Positions 17,953 to 27,792 are shown, counted from the first letter of the stretch. The stretch: DNA of 64,000 nucleotides from an uncultured Acetatifactor sp. (GCA_910589655.1 CAJUTJ010000143.1:1-64000); one strand, 5' to 3'. Numbers and translations are program-made. Notes: generated from the sequence alone by a model not told the origin.

Positions 17953-17981
17953 TTGACAAATGTGCGGTTATAGATTATATT
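17953..17981 (+). promoter_or_regulatory. Sigma-A promoter of valS
   Basis: TTGACA (17953-17958), a 17-base spacer and TATATT (17976-17981) give a near-consensus promoter. Transcription should start at about 17988, just before the T-box leader. Confidence 0.8.
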
Positions 17982-17987
17982 TTTTGT

Positions 17988-18320
17988 ATGACAAAGGCCA
18001 TGACGAAGAGGAGTATGCATCGCCCCTTAATAGAGAGAGCGGCTGCCAAAAGTCTTTTACGGAAGACGGGCGCTGAGAGGCTGCTTAAAGGAAAGGATGC
18101 GGAAGGTAGCTTCCGAGCCGGAGGACCCAAAGCAGCGAAACAGGTAGAAGAACATGGGACGAATCTGCCGCCGTAAGACCTCACGAATTATCCCCGTTAC
18201 AGGATAGGACTTTATTGGAAGTCGCTGAGATGCCGGAAGTGATTCCGGCTGAAACAAAGGTGGTACCGCGTTGAAAACGCCCTTTGCCGACAAAAGCCGG
18301 CAGAGGGTTTTTTTGCTGCT
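17988..18320 (+). ncRNA. T-box leader of valS
   Basis: The T-box core AAAGGTGGTACCGCG ends at 18270 and is followed by a terminator hairpin, CCCTTTGCCG / CGGCAGAGGG plus a T run (about 18280-18318). The upstream part has the AGAGAG stem-I element near 18030. Uncharged tRNA-Val should pair with the leader and with the T-box bulge, favouring the antiterminator. A GTA in CAGGTAGAAGAAC near 18142 is a candidate specifier codon, but I did not fold the RNA. Confidence 0.9.
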
Positions 18321-18403
18321 CATTCGCAAAGGGCCGCCTGCCATGCTTGCATGAGCAGCCGGTTCCCCGAAAAACTTATAAAAAAGCAGAGAGGAGAACT
18401 TTC

Positions 18404-21100
18404 ATGAGTAAAGAATTGGCGAAAACCTATGACCCCAAGGGCATAGAGGACAAATTGTATGAAAAATGGATGGAAAAGAAATATTTTCATGCGGAGGTAG
18501 ATCACGGGAAGACTCCTTTTACCATAGTGATTCCCCCGCCGAATATCACGGGGCAGCTCCATATGGGCCATGCGTTGGACAATACCATGCAGGATATCCT
18601 GATCCGCTTTAAGCGGATGCAAGGCTATAATGCCCTTTGGCAGCCGGGTACCGACCATGCTTCCATAGCGACGGAAGTAAAGATTATCGAGAAGCTGAAA
18701 GAGGAAGGCATCGATAAACATGACCTTGGCAGAGAGAAGTTTCTGGAACGCGCATGGGAGTGGAAGAAGGAATACGGCGGCCGCATTATCGGCCAGTTAA
18801 AAAAGATGGGTTCCTCCTGCGACTGGGACAGAGAGCGTTTTACCATGGATGAAGGATGCAACAGAGCCGTTACGGAAGTCTTTGTAAAGATGCACGAGAA
18901 AGGTTATATTTACAAGGGCGCCCGTATCATTAACTGGTGTCCCGTGTGTAACACATCCATCTCCGACGCGGAGGTGGAATATCAGGAGCAGGCAGGTCAT
19001 TTATGGCATATTAAGTATCCTGTGATGAACGAGGACGGCACACCCAGCGATACGGAATTTCTGACCTTTGCCACCACACGGCCGGAGACCATGCTGGGAG
19101 ATACCGCCGTGGCAATACACCCGGAGGACGAGAGGTACAGCCATCTTATTGGCAAAAGCGTGATGCTGCCCATTATGAACCGTGTCATTCCCGTTGTCAC
19201 GGACACCTATGTGGACAGGGAATTCGGAACCGGTGTGGTTAAGATTACCCCGGCTCATGACCCCAATGACTTTGAGGTAGGGAAGCGGCATAATCTGCCC
19301 GTAGTCAACGTAATGAACGATGATGCCACCATCAATGAAAAGGGCGGCAAATATGCGGGTATGGAGCGCTATGAGGCGAGAAAAGCCATTGTGAAAGAAC
19401 TGGAGCAGCAGGGGCTTCTGGTTAAGATCGAGGACTATTCCCACAATGTAGGCACCCACGACCGCTGCAAGACAACCATTGAACCGCTGGTAAAAGAACA
19501 GTGGTTTGTGAAAATGGACGAACTGATCAAGCCTGCTGTAGAGGCTGTGAAAAAGGGAGAAGTCAGGCTGATTCCCGAGCGTATGGAAAAGACGTATTTC
19601 AACTGGACCGATAATATCCGGGACTGGTGTATCAGCCGCCAGCTTTGGTGGGGGCACAGAATTCCCGCCTACTACTGTGACAAGTGCGGTGAGGTTACGG
19701 TTTCAAAAGAGATGCCCGGAGTATGTCCTAAATGCGGTCATGAACACTTGACACAGGATCCCGATACGCTGGATACATGGTTTTCTTCCGCATTATGGCC
19801 CTTTGAGACCTTGGGCTGGCCGGAACAGACGGAGGATTTAAAATATTTTTACCCCACGGATGTGCTGGTGACAGGTTATGACATTATCTTTTTCTGGGTA
19901 ATCCGTATGATTTTTTCGGGATATGAGCACATGGGGGAAAAGCCCTTTAAAACGGTTCTGTTCCACGGGCTGATTCGGGACAGTCAGGGACGGAAAATGT
20001 CTAAGTCTCTGGGCAACGGCATCGATCCCTTGGAAATCATTGACCAATATGGAGCCGATGCGCTGAGGCTGACCTTAATCACCGGCAACGCACCCGGGAA
20101 CGATATGCGTTTTTATTATGAAAGAGTGGAGAACAGCCGCAATTTTGCCAACAAAGTGTGGAACGCTTCCCGTTTTATCTTAATGAACATGGACGGCAAG
20201 GAGGTCACGGTTCCTGCTGCCGGAGAGCTGGAGCCGGTGGACAAGTGGATACTTTCCAAGCTGAACACTCTGGTAAAAGATGCCACCGACAATATGGAAA
20301 GCTTTGAGCTTGGCATTGCCGTACAGAAGGTATATGATTTTATCTGGGACGAATTCTGCGACTGGTATATTGAGATGGTCAAGCCCCGGCTCTATAATTC
20401 GGATGACGCTGCAAGCCAGAATGCGGCGCTTTGGACTTTGAAGACGGTTTTGATCGATGCGCTGAAGCTGCTCCATCCCTATATGCCCTTTATTACGGAA
20501 GAAATTTTCTGCAGTCTGCAAAGTGAAGAAGAGTCCATAATGATCAGCAGATGGCCGGAATATGCCGGGGGGCGCTGTTTTGCAAAAGAGGAAAAGGATA
20601 TAGAAACCATCAAAGAGGCTGTTCGGGGCATCCGCAATGTCCGCACGGAGATGAATGTGGCGCCCAGCCGGAAGGCCGGTATCTTTGTAGTCAGCGAGGA
20701 GCAGGAGATACTGGATACCTTCACCGAAGGCAGGCTGTTTTTCGCTTCCCTTGCCTATGCCAATGAAGTGACCATGGTAAAGGCAGAGGGAGAAGGGGGT
20801 ATGGCGGCGGCCAAGGAAGGGGCAGGCATCCCTCAGGATGCGGTGTCCGTAGTGATTCCCGGCGCCACACTGTATATTCCGTTTGCGGAGCTGGTAGACA
20901 TCGCGCAGGAAGTGGAACGTCTGGAGAAGGAAGCGAAACGTTTGGAGGGAGAGCTTGCCCGCGTAAACGGAATGCTTTCCAACGAGAGATTCCTTTCCAA
21001 AGCGCCGGAAGCTAAAATTGCCGAGGAAAAGGAGAAGCTTGCCAAGTACACTCAGATGATGGAGCAGGTGCGTGAGAGACTTGGACAGCTGAAAGAATAA
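18404..21100 (+). CDS. valS: Valyl-tRNA synthetase
   Basis: An 898-residue class I aminoacyl-tRNA synthetase, the usual length for bacteria. The HIGH-type motif is H53-M-G-H56 and the KMSKS motif starts at K531. The editing domain lies between (TFATTRPETMLGDTAVAVHP-like, about 220-240), followed by the anticodon-binding domain and a C-terminal coiled coil (about 820-898, EVERLEKEAKRLEGELARVNG). It attaches valine to tRNA-Val and hydrolyses mischarged threonine. Start ATG 18404 follows GAGAGGAG. Controlled by the T-box leader upstream. Confidence 0.97.
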   Translation: MSKELAKTYDPKGIEDKLYEKWMEKKYFHAEVDHGKTPFTIVIPPPNITGQLHMGHALDNTMQDILIRFKRMQGYNALWQPGTDHASIATEVKIIEKLKEEGIDKHDLGREKFLERAWEWKKEYGGRIIGQLKKMGSSCDWDRERFTMDEGCNRAVTEVFVKMHEKGYIYKGARIINWCPVCNTSISDAEVEYQEQAGHLWHIKYPVMNEDGTPSDTEFLTFATTRPETMLGDTAVAIHPEDERYSHLIGKSVMLPIMNRVIPVVTDTYVDREFGTGVVKITPAHDPNDFEVGKRHNLPVVNVMNDDATINEKGGKYAGMERYEARKAIVKELEQQGLLVKIEDYSHNVGTHDRCKTTIEPLVKEQWFVKMDELIKPAVEAVKKGEVRLIPERMEKTYFNWTDNIRDWCISRQLWWGHRIPAYYCDKCGEVTVSKEMPGVCPKCGHEHLTQDPDTLDTWFSSALWPFETLGWPEQTEDLKYFYPTDVLVTGYDIIFFWVIRMIFSGYEHMGEKPFKTVLFHGLIRDSQGRKMSKSLGNGIDPLEIIDQYGADALRLTLITGNAPGNDMRFYYERVENSRNFANKVWNASRFILMNMDGKEVTVPAAGELEPVDKWILSKLNTLVKDATDNMESFELGIAVQKVYDFIWDEFCDWYIEMVKPRLYNSDDAASQNAALWTLKTVLIDALKLLHPYMPFITEEIFCSLQSEEESIMISRWPEYAGGRCFAKEEKDIETIKEAVRGIRNVRTEMNVAPSRKAGIFVVSEEQEILDTFTEGRLFFASLAYANEVTMVKAEGEGGMAAAKEGAGIPQDAVSVVIPGATLYIPFAELVDIAQEVERLEKEAKRLEGELARVNGMLSNERFLSKAPEAKIAEEKEKLAKYTQMMEQVRERLGQLKE

Positions 21101-21131
21101 AAGGCAGGCAGAAAAGAAGAGAGATTTGTCA

Positions 21132-22433
21132 ATGAAAAAACAGGTTATATCGACCTATGAGGAAGCGGTGGCTTATATCAATGAAACTCCCCGCTTCACA
21201 ACCAAGAACTCTATGGAGGATACCAAGGCGTTTCTGCACCGCCTTGGGGATCCTGACAGAAAATTGAAAATTATCCATGTGGCAGGCACAAACGGAAAGG
21301 GCTCCGTTTGTGCCTATATGCGCAGCATTCTGGAAAAGGCGGGATACAAGGTGGCGCTGTTTACATCCCCCCATTTGACGGATATCAGGGAGCGGTTTGT
21401 AGTGGACGGGGAAATGATACCCGAAGAGGATTTCCTGCGGATATTTCTGTGCATTTACGAGATGCTCGACCGCAAGTACCATCCTACTTTTTTTGAATAT
21501 CTATTTTTCATTGCTATGATGTGGTTCCCGGAGAGAACGCCTGATTTCTGCATTTTGGAGACCGGGCTGGGGGGCAGACTGGACGCCACCAATTCCGTTT
21601 CCCGAAAAGAGCTGGCGGTAATCACTCATATCAGTCTGGATCATGTGGAATATTTGGGAAATACTACGGAGAAAATCGCAATGGAAAAAGCCGGCATTAT
21701 GCAGGCAGGTTCGGAAGCGGTATATTGGGACAGCGAATCCGGCGTGACGGCAGTTTTTGAAGAAAAGGCGATAGACCTTGGGATTTCGGCACATTCCGTG
21801 TCGAAAAAGAACTACAGGTTCTCAAAAAATAATAAGAAAAGCATTGATTTTTCCGTGAGTACTGAGTATTATGGTTATGTTACCCTTACTTTACAAACCA
21901 TTGCGGCCTACCAAATGGAAAATGCCGCATTGGCCATCCGCGCCATAGAGGTGCTGGACCGGGGAAGAACCGTCACCGAAGATCATATTAAACAGGGAGT
22001 AAAAGCCTGCTTCTGGGCAGGAAGGATGGAAGAGATTCTGCCGGAGGTTTATTTGGACGGCGCTCATAATGAGGACGGTATCCGGGCATTTCTGGAAAGT
22101 GTTTCCGCTGACGGGGTTCAGGGAAGCCGGAGCCTTTTGTTCAGTGTGGTAAGGGAAAAGGATTTCGGGAGGATGGTGGAAGAGCTTGTGAAATCAAAGC
22201 TTTTTTCCGAGATTGCCGTCACCCATATGAAGACGGGAAGAGCCTTGGAGACGGATTGCCTTCAGGAGGTTTTTGACAGATACCCGGATTGTTGTTACAG
22301 TATATACGATAGCGTTCCTGCGGCTTTGCGTGAGCTGCTGCAGAGCCGGAAAGAGGACGGGCGTATCTATATCGCGGGAAGCCTGTATCTTGCAGGTGAG
22401 ATAAAGGAGCTGCTGAAAGATGATAAATTTTGA
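21132..22433 (+). CDS. folC: Folylpolyglutamate synthase / dihydrofolate synthase
   Basis: A 433-residue Mur-ligase-family enzyme. The P-loop GTNGKGS spans residues 52-58, and ILETGLGGRLDATN, ITHISLDHVEYLG and VYLDGAHNEDG are family signatures. It adds glutamate to folates using ATP. It starts 31 bases after valS, a common pairing in Firmicutes. ATG 21132 is preferred over TTG 21126. The end overlaps the next small gene by 14 bases. Confidence 0.94.
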   Translation: MKKQVISTYEEAVAYINETPRFTTKNSMEDTKAFLHRLGDPDRKLKIIHVAGTNGKGSVCAYMRSILEKAGYKVALFTSPHLTDIRERFVVDGEMIPEEDFLRIFLCIYEMLDRKYHPTFFEYLFFIAMMWFPERTPDFCILETGLGGRLDATNSVSRKELAVITHISLDHVEYLGNTTEKIAMEKAGIMQAGSEAVYWDSESGVTAVFEEKAIDLGISAHSVSKKNYRFSKNNKKSIDFSVSTEYYGYVTLTLQTIAAYQMENAALAIRAIEVLDRGRTVTEDHIKQGVKACFWAGRMEEILPEVYLDGAHNEDGIRAFLESVSADGVQGSRSLLFSVVREKDFGRMVEELVKSKLFSEIAVTHMKTGRALETDCLQEVFDRYPDCCYSIYDSVPAALRELLQSRKEDGRIYIAGSLYLAGEIKELLKDDKF

Positions 22434-22575
22434 AGAAGAGCTGAAAAAGTTCCATCCCAGCCTCGAAGTGGAGGATGCGGAGGTTGCCATTTATAATCAG
22501 GATCTGACGGATATGGCAGATCTTCTTGTAAAAATGATAAAAGAGTCCGAAGAGAAAGCAAATGAGGTATCCTGA
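22420..22575 (+). CDS. Small conserved-looking 51-aa protein
   Basis: Begins MINFEEELKKFHPSLEVEDA and ends with a lysine/glutamate-rich helix. It overlaps the end of folC by 14 bases and its stop codon overlaps the next start as TGATG, so it is translationally coupled on both sides. The high charge and lack of membrane segments suggest a soluble helical protein. I do not recognise a function. The tight packing between two real genes is the main support. Confidence 0.65.
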   Translation: MINFEEELKKFHPSLEVEDAEVAIYNQDLTDMADLLVKMIKESEEKANEVS

Positions 22576-23987
22576 TGTTTTGTTACAATTGCGGATGTCA
22601 ATTATCGGAATATGACTTTTGTACCGGATGCGGAGCGGATGTGTCTCTGTATAAAAAAATTATATGCGTTTCCAATATGTTTTACAATGATGGCTTGGAG
22701 CGCGCAGGCATCAGAGATTTAAGCGGCGCTATTACCAGCCTGCGGCAAAGCTTGAAATTTAATAAGAATAATGTGGAGGCAAGGAACCTTCTGGGTTTGG
22801 TCTATTTTGAGATGGGCGAGGTGGTGGCGGCGCTCAGCGAATGGGTCATCAGCAAAAATCTGCGTCCGGAGAAAAATATTGCGGACGACTATATCGAGAA
22901 AGTGCAGGCCAATGCCACACGGCTGGATTCCATCAATCAGACTATTAAAAAGTTTAACCAAGCTCTCACTTATTGCCAGCAGGACAGCAGGGATCTTGCA
23001 ATCATTCAATTAAAGAAGGTACTGTCTCTGAATCCCCGTTTTGTACAGGCGCATCTGCTTCTGGCGCTTCTCTATATGGACTCGGAACGGTGGGAACGGG
23101 CAGAGAGAGAACTGAAAAAGTGCATAGAAATTGACCGTAACAATACGCAGGCTCTGCGCTACTTAAATGAAGTGGAGCAGATGTTTGTGCCTGAGGAAAA
23201 TATAAAGCAGACGACGAAAAGACAGAGAGAAGAGTCGGTGCGGTATCGTAGTGACAATGAGATTATTATCCAGCCTTTGAATGTAAAGGAACCGAAAAAA
23301 GGCGGTGTATCCACTTTGCTCAATATCGGTATAGGGCTTGCCATCGGAATGGCTGCTATGTATTTTCTGGTGATGCCTGCGGCACAGTCCAACGCCAAAA
23401 ATGCGGCTCAGGATATCATTGCCAGAATCAGCGGGGAGTCGGATGCCAAAACCGTCCAGATACAGGAATTGGAAGCGCAGATGGCAGCGCTTCAGGGAGA
23501 GTATGACGACCTGCAGCAGGAGTTGGACGGATATATCGGTGATTCGGGCACTTTGCAGACCATTAACAGTCTGCTGCGGGTAGCTGCTACTTATCTGGAA
23601 AATCCCGAGGATATTATGGCTACGGCGGCGGATCTGGAAGTGGTGGCTCAGAATGTGGTTTTGGAGGATACGTCCGAAGAGTTTCAGGCGCTGTACGGAA
23701 AGATTTTATCCGCTATCGGCCCTAAGCTCTCAGAGACTTATTATACGGAAGGACAGGAAGCGTACCGGACAGGGGAGTATGGGGCCGCTGTCGAAAGTCT
23801 GGAGAGAGCCGTCTACTATAATCCCGAGAATGCGGACGGATGGTTTTATCTGGGACAGGCATACCACAATAACGGTGACAATGACAATGCGGTGAAAGCC
23901 TTTGACGAAGTCATCCAACGATTCCCCGACACGGACAGGGCACGCAGAGCACAGAAAGAAAAGGATGATATTCTCGCCGGAAATTAA
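22575..23987 (+). CDS. Zinc-ribbon and TPR membrane protein
   Basis: A 470-residue protein. An N-terminal zinc ribbon (CYNCGCQLSEYDFCTGCG, residues 3-20) is followed by tetratricopeptide repeats (about 35-215), one membrane segment (about 250-272, LLNIGIGLAIGMAAMYFLVM), a coiled coil (about 295-325) and another TPR pair at the C-terminus (about 390-455, YYTEGQEAYRTGEYGAAVESL). The topology suggests a cytoplasmic zinc/TPR half and an extracytoplasmic TPR half. Probably a protein-protein scaffold at the membrane. The specific role is unknown. Confidence 0.8.
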   Translation: MFCYNCGCQLSEYDFCTGCGADVSLYKKIICVSNMFYNDGLERAGIRDLSGAITSLRQSLKFNKNNVEARNLLGLVYFEMGEVVAALSEWVISKNLRPEKNIADDYIEKVQANATRLDSINQTIKKFNQALTYCQQDSRDLAIIQLKKVLSLNPRFVQAHLLLALLYMDSERWERAERELKKCIEIDRNNTQALRYLNEVEQMFVPEENIKQTTKRQREESVRYRSDNEIIIQPLNVKEPKKGGVSTLLNIGIGLAIGMAAMYFLVMPAAQSNAKNAAQDIIARISGESDAKTVQIQELEAQMAALQGEYDDLQQELDGYIGDSGTLQTINSLLRVAATYLENPEDIMATAADLEVVAQNVVLEDTSEEFQALYGKILSAIGPKLSETYYTEGQEAYRTGEYGAAVESLERAVYYNPENADGWFYLGQAYHNNGDNDNAVKAFDEVIQRFPDTDRARRAQKEKDDILAGN

Positions 23988-24369
23988 GGACTGACTCGAT
24001 GAAAGAATGCGGCGGCCCGGTCTCGCCGAGCCGTTTTGCCTATAAAAAATACTTTACAATGCTTTGCCGGATGGTGTGTTGACCACCTGACAATCCTGCT
24101 GATTACCTGCCTGCACTTTTTGTTTGCTGCGCCGGATTTCCCGGTCGTGGAAAACCTGCCTTGCAGGCCGAGAAGATATGTCGCGTAATCAGGATGAATG
24201 CCAAGGTGTCAGAGCGCTCTGAGCATGGAATCTACCGAAGAAAAGAACTTGCTGTACAGGCAGGTTCTTTTATTGCTTTCTGGACATAAAAGATCGTCTT
24301 TAAAGTGAAGTATGAGACGCTTTCAAATTTGTTTGGTATGTGAGCGAAAGAGCACAGGGAGGTATAGGA
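23988..24369. other. Intergenic region with repeat fragments and a terminator
   Basis: The 382 bases between the TPR gene and spoIIAA hold no gene. Near 24138-24235 are linker sequences shared with other repeats of this window (GCCAAGGTGTCAG as at about 103-115, and GAGCATGGAATC as GAGCATGGATTC at 45121). A terminator hairpin sits at 24242-24275. Confidence 0.5.
24242..24275. terminator. Terminator hairpin
   Basis: AAAGAACTTGC / GCAGGTTCTTT with loop TGTACAG, followed by a short T run. It ends the folC/TPR transcript. Confidence 0.7.
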
Positions 24370-24690
24370 ATGGAGCAGATTTCTACAGAGGATTTTCAGG
24401 TGATCGACAATTGTCTGATGATAAAGCTGCCGGAAGAAATAGACCATCACCGGGCAGGCTTTATCTGTGAGAATGCGGACAGGCTTCTGGTGCGGGATGA
24501 TGTTTGTAATGTGGTGTTTGACTTTGAAAATACCCGCTTTATGGATTCATCGGGAATCGGTATTATAATGGGCCGGTATCGGAAAATATCCTGTTTTGGA
24601 GGAAGGGTTTACGCCATCCATGCAGACAGGCAGATTCAGAGAATTTTGGCGGTATCCGGTTTAAATAAAATTGTGGAGGTACTGGTATAA
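24370..24690 (+). CDS. spoIIAA: Anti-sigma F factor antagonist
   Basis: A 106-residue STAS-domain protein. DFENTRFMDSSGIGIIMGRY contains the conserved serine pair around the phosphorylation site (MDSSG). When unphosphorylated it binds SpoIIAB and frees sigma F in the forespore. Start ATG 24370 follows GGGAGG. First gene of the spoIIAA-spoIIAB-sigF operon; its stop overlaps the next start (TAAATG). Confidence 0.95.
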   Translation: MEQISTEDFQVIDNCLMIKLPEEIDHHRAGFICENADRLLVRDDVCNVVFDFENTRFMDSSGIGIIMGRYRKISCFGGRVYAIHADRQIQRILAVSGLNKIVEVLV

Positions 24691-25347
24691 ATGATACAGG
24701 ACATTGAACTCGAAAGAAATGCATTCTCAAATACCGCATATATTCCTGCCCCGGCGGGTAAGGGGCGCAGCTTGGACGGATCAGGAGCTTTGAAAACGGA
24801 AAATGCGTCTGCCAAAGCGGGAAAGAGGCATACTACGGAAAGAAGAGAATTATCCAAAAACGAAATGGAGCTTTCCTTTGACGCCATCTCCGAAAACGAG
24901 GCATTTGCCCGGGTAGCGGTGTCGGCATTTGTCTCCCATTTGAATCCCACACTGGAGGAGCTGTCGGATATCAAAACCGCAGTCTCCGAGGCGGTGACTA
25001 ACGCCATTATCCATGGCTACGGGAATATTTACGGTTACGCAAGACCCGGCGGGAAAAGACCTCCGGAGGAGGTGGTTCATCCCGGAAAGGTGAAAATTTA
25101 CTGCCTTTTGGAGAAGGATCTGCTGCATGTCAGGGTTTCCGACGAGGGAGTGGGCATGGAGAACATCGAGCAGGCCATGGAGCCGCTGTTTACTACTAAG
25201 CCGGAGCTGGAGCGGTCCGGAATGGGTTTTGCTTTTATGGAGGCGTTTATGGACGATCTGGAGGTGGAAAGCCGTCCGGGACGGGGAACGACGGTACATA
25301 TGACAAAGAAAATGGGAGTCGGTGACTGGATTGACAGTGAGGAGTAG
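24691..25347 (+). CDS. spoIIAB: Anti-sigma F factor / serine kinase
   Basis: A GHKL-type kinase that holds sigma F inactive and phosphorylates SpoIIAA. The N box is SEAVTNAIIHGYG, the G1 box VSDEGVGM and the G2 box ERSGMGFAFMEAFMDD. At 218 residues it is much longer than the usual 140-150. The first 56 or so residues before NEMELSF are an extra hydrophilic tail, and there is an insertion (ARPGGKRPPEEVVHPGK) after the N box. A start at the internal ATG near 24865 would give a normal N-terminus but lacks a good ribosome site. Confidence 0.93.
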   Translation: MIQDIELERNAFSNTAYIPAPAGKGRSLDGSGALKTENASAKAGKRHTTERRELSKNEMELSFDAISENEAFARVAVSAFVSHLNPTLEELSDIKTAVSEAVTNAIIHGYGNIYGYARPGGKRPPEEVVHPGKVKIYCLLEKDLLHVRVSDEGVGMENIEQAMEPLFTTKPELERSGMGFAFMEAFMDDLEVESRPGRGTTVHMTKKMGVGDWIDSEE

Positions 25348-25350
25348 CGC

Positions 25351-26115
25351 ATGGAGGAGACATCAGTACTGATTGCTAGGTCACAGGCAGGAGAAAGAGA
25401 CGCAAGAGAGGTACTGATCGAGAAAAATTTGGGGCTTGTCCATCATATCGTCAAAAGATTTGCCAACAGAGGATATGATTTGGAGGATTTGTTCCAAATC
25501 GGAAGCATAGGGTTGATGAAGGCCATAGACAAATTTGATTTGAGTCTGGGGTTAAAGTTTTCCACCTATGCGGTGCCCATGATTACGGGGGAAATCAAAC
25601 GATTTCTGCGTGATGACGGGATGGTGAAGGTGTCCCGCACGATTAAGGAGAACGGGCTGAAGGTGAGCATGGCCAGACAAAAGCTTCAAGGCATACTGGG
25701 CAGGGAGCCTGCCATACAGGAAATTGCAGAGGAAACGGGGCTGGACAGAGAAGACATTGTCCTCGCCATGGAGGCATCCATCGAAGTGGAATCCATCTAC
25801 AGCGCAGTGTATCAGGATGACGGCAGTGAAGTCTATCTGGTGGACAAGGTGGTCCGCGGCACCGGCGGCAGTGTCGGAAGCAGTATGGTGGGTATTTACG
25901 ACAGCGGGGACAAGGAGAAGGAGGAATTGTTAAACCATATGCTGCTGAAGCAGCTGTTGGACGGCTTGGAGCCTTCGGAGCGGGAACTGATTTGTATGCG
26001 GTATTTTCAAAACAAAACCCAGATGGAAATCGCATCCATGCTGGGAATCAGTCAGGTACAGGTGAGCCGGATGGAGAAAAAGATTTTGCTTCGGATGAGA
26101 GAAAAAGCAAAGTAA
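25351..26115 (+). CDS. sigF: RNA polymerase sporulation sigma factor F
   Basis: A 254-residue group 3 sigma-70 factor. Region 2 includes FANRGYDLEDLFQIGSIGLMKAIDKFDLSLGLKFSTYA, region 3 includes EIAEETGLDREDI, and region 4 includes MEIASMLGISQVQVSRMEKKIL. It directs early forespore transcription. Starts three bases after the spoIIAB stop with GAGGAG upstream. The loop at 150-185 (GTGGSVGSSMVG) is Gly/Ser-rich. Confidence 0.96.
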   Translation: MEETSVLIARSQAGERDAREVLIEKNLGLVHHIVKRFANRGYDLEDLFQIGSIGLMKAIDKFDLSLGLKFSTYAVPMITGEIKRFLRDDGMVKVSRTIKENGLKVSMARQKLQGILGREPAIQEIAEETGLDREDIVLAMEASIEVESIYSAVYQDDGSEVYLVDKVVRGTGGSVGSSMVGIYDSGDKEKEELLNHMLLKQLLDGLEPSERELICMRYFQNKTQMEIASMLGISQVQVSRMEKKILLRMREKAK

Positions 26116-26332
26116 AATCGTTAATTTTTTGTGAAAGCAAAATTTTCCGCTTTTCTTCTTGGTAGATATCATATATCATAAAGGGGGACGAAATCTAAGC
26201 TGCACAAACAAATGGCCTGTGTGGCGGTGTCGGAATGTCCGGAAGTTTGTATACAAGAGAGGATTCGCTTCCCGAGGGCGGCAGGTCAGCCTGACGGAAA
26301 GATTGCATAAGGACAGGTAAGGGAGAATACTT

Positions 26333-27496
26333 ATGAAAAAAGAGATGGATGAAGAACTGATGCGGGAATATAGATTCAGAAGGGCCAGAAGGCGTCAAAA
26401 CCAGGCCAGATTAATACTTGTCATGATGTGTACCCTTGTGGTGCTGGTTCTGATTATGTATTGCGGAACCGCACTGTACATGAAGATCCGGGAAAGGGGA
26501 GGAGAAAACCAGGCAGTGGAAGCGCTGACGGGAAATGTGGTTTATTCTCAGGAAGAGCTGGATTTTCAGGTGGCTCAGGCGGAGGCCAGAGCCGTATCCG
26601 AGGCGGAGGCTGCCGCCGAGACGAAGATTGCGGAAGCCGTCCGTTCCGCCGAGGAACAGGCACAGGCGGCGCTTTTGGACAATATCCGGACAGGGATTTC
26701 CGACGGGCAGACAATGCTGGAAACCTTGCGTCCTCTATATCCCGAGGAAATGATTGTGGCCAGCGGCGGCCAGTATCATTTTGTACCTATTAACCGTAGC
26801 TTGCGGCAGAGCCAGCTGCTGCAGGAGAATGTGAACGTGCTGGAAAGCGGTGAAATCCAATATATGTCCGGCGAAGAGGTGATTTCTCACAAGGGCATTG
26901 ATGTATCCAAGCATCAAGGCGATATCAACTGGACGGAGGTGGCTCAGGACGGAGTGGAATTTGCCTTTATCCGTGTGGCCTCCAGAGGGTACGGTACAGG
27001 GAAGCTGGTGGAGGATAACTATTTTGACCAGAATGTTCAGGGAGCGCAGGCCGCAGGCATTAAGACGGGTGTCTACATTTACAGTCAGGCGATTACCGAG
27101 GAGGAGGTTCTGGAGGAGGCTAATCTGGTTCTGCAGAAAATTGCTCCTTATCAGCTGGAGTGCCCGATTGTTTTCGATGTGGAAAGAGTGTCCGGCGCCA
27201 ACGGGCGTATGAACAATATTACTTTGGAGGAGAGAACCAATCTGGCGCTGCTGTTCTGCCAGACCATTGAGGCGGCGGGTTACAAGCCTATGATTTACCA
27301 TAATACGGAGATGGGCGCAATGATGATTGATATTGCGGCGCTGGAGGATTATGACAAATGGTTTGCTTCCTACAGTGAAACCTTGTATTATCCCTATGAG
27401 TATAAGGTCTGGCAGTATACCCAGAAAGGAAGAGTAGCCGGTGTCAAAACAGAGGTGGATCTGAATATCTGCGTGGAGCCTGTCTGGGCGGAATAA
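26333..27496 (+). CDS. GH25-family lysozyme, membrane-anchored
   Basis: A 387-residue protein. A basic N-terminus and one membrane segment (about 25-46) are followed by an Ala/Glu-rich coiled coil (about 65-115) and a GH25 muramidase domain from about residue 186. Catalytic residues fit D190 (GIDVSKHQG) and the D282-x-E284 pair in FDVERVS. It should cleave the peptidoglycan glycan chain outside the membrane. Its position after sigF suggests a sporulation or cell-wall role. Start ATG after AAGGGAG. Confidence 0.87.
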   Translation: MKKEMDEELMREYRFRRARRRQNQARLILVMMCTLVVLVLIMYCGTALYMKIRERGGENQAVEALTGNVVYSQEELDFQVAQAEARAVSEAEAAAETKIAEAVRSAEEQAQAALLDNIRTGISDGQTMLETLRPLYPEEMIVASGGQYHFVPINRSLRQSQLLQENVNVLESGEIQYMSGEEVISHKGIDVSKHQGDINWTEVAQDGVEFAFIRVASRGYGTGKLVEDNYFDQNVQGAQAAGIKTGVYIYSQAITEEEVLEEANLVLQKIAPYQLECPIVFDVERVSGANGRMNNITLEERTNLALLFCQTIEAAGYKPMIYHNTEMGAMMIDIAALEDYDKWFASYSETLYYPYEYKVWQYTQKGRVAGVKTEVDLNICVEPVWAE

Positions 27497-27564
27497 GCCG
27501 ACAGATAGTTACCGGCAGAGCGGTTTTGTACTTTCTTTGAAAAATCGGTTTATGTACACACAAA

Positions 27565-27597
27565 AGGGATAAATCTTCGGATTTATCTCTTTTTTTG
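27565..27597 (+). terminator. Terminator after the lysozyme gene
   Basis: GGGATAAATC, loop TTCG, GATTTATCTC, then seven or more T. A textbook intrinsic terminator. Confidence 0.88.
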
Positions 27598-27645
27598 TCC
27601 TTAGAGTGGGTTCAAAAGTATTTTGGGCAAAAGCATGTTGCTTTT

Positions 27646-27792
27646 TCACACCCACGCTGCCGCGAGGCGTTTTCACGCGCTTTTTGGGGGATCAAACCCA
27701 AGCGATTAGAATGAACGCTTGGACAGCTCTGCGTGAAACCGCTGTTTGCGGTTTCTGTACATGGGTTACTGTTGCGGAGTGAACAGTAACCA
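27646..27792. repeat. Multi-hairpin intergenic repeat, type A, copy 2
   Basis: Nearly collinear with 17765-17913: CACACCCACGC, GCGAGGCGTTTTCACGCG, CCCAAGCGATTAGAAT, GAAACCGC TGTTT GCGGTTTC, then GTTACTG / CAGTAAC. The second hairpin has decayed on one side. The rest of 27598-27976 has no gene. Confidence 0.7.
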
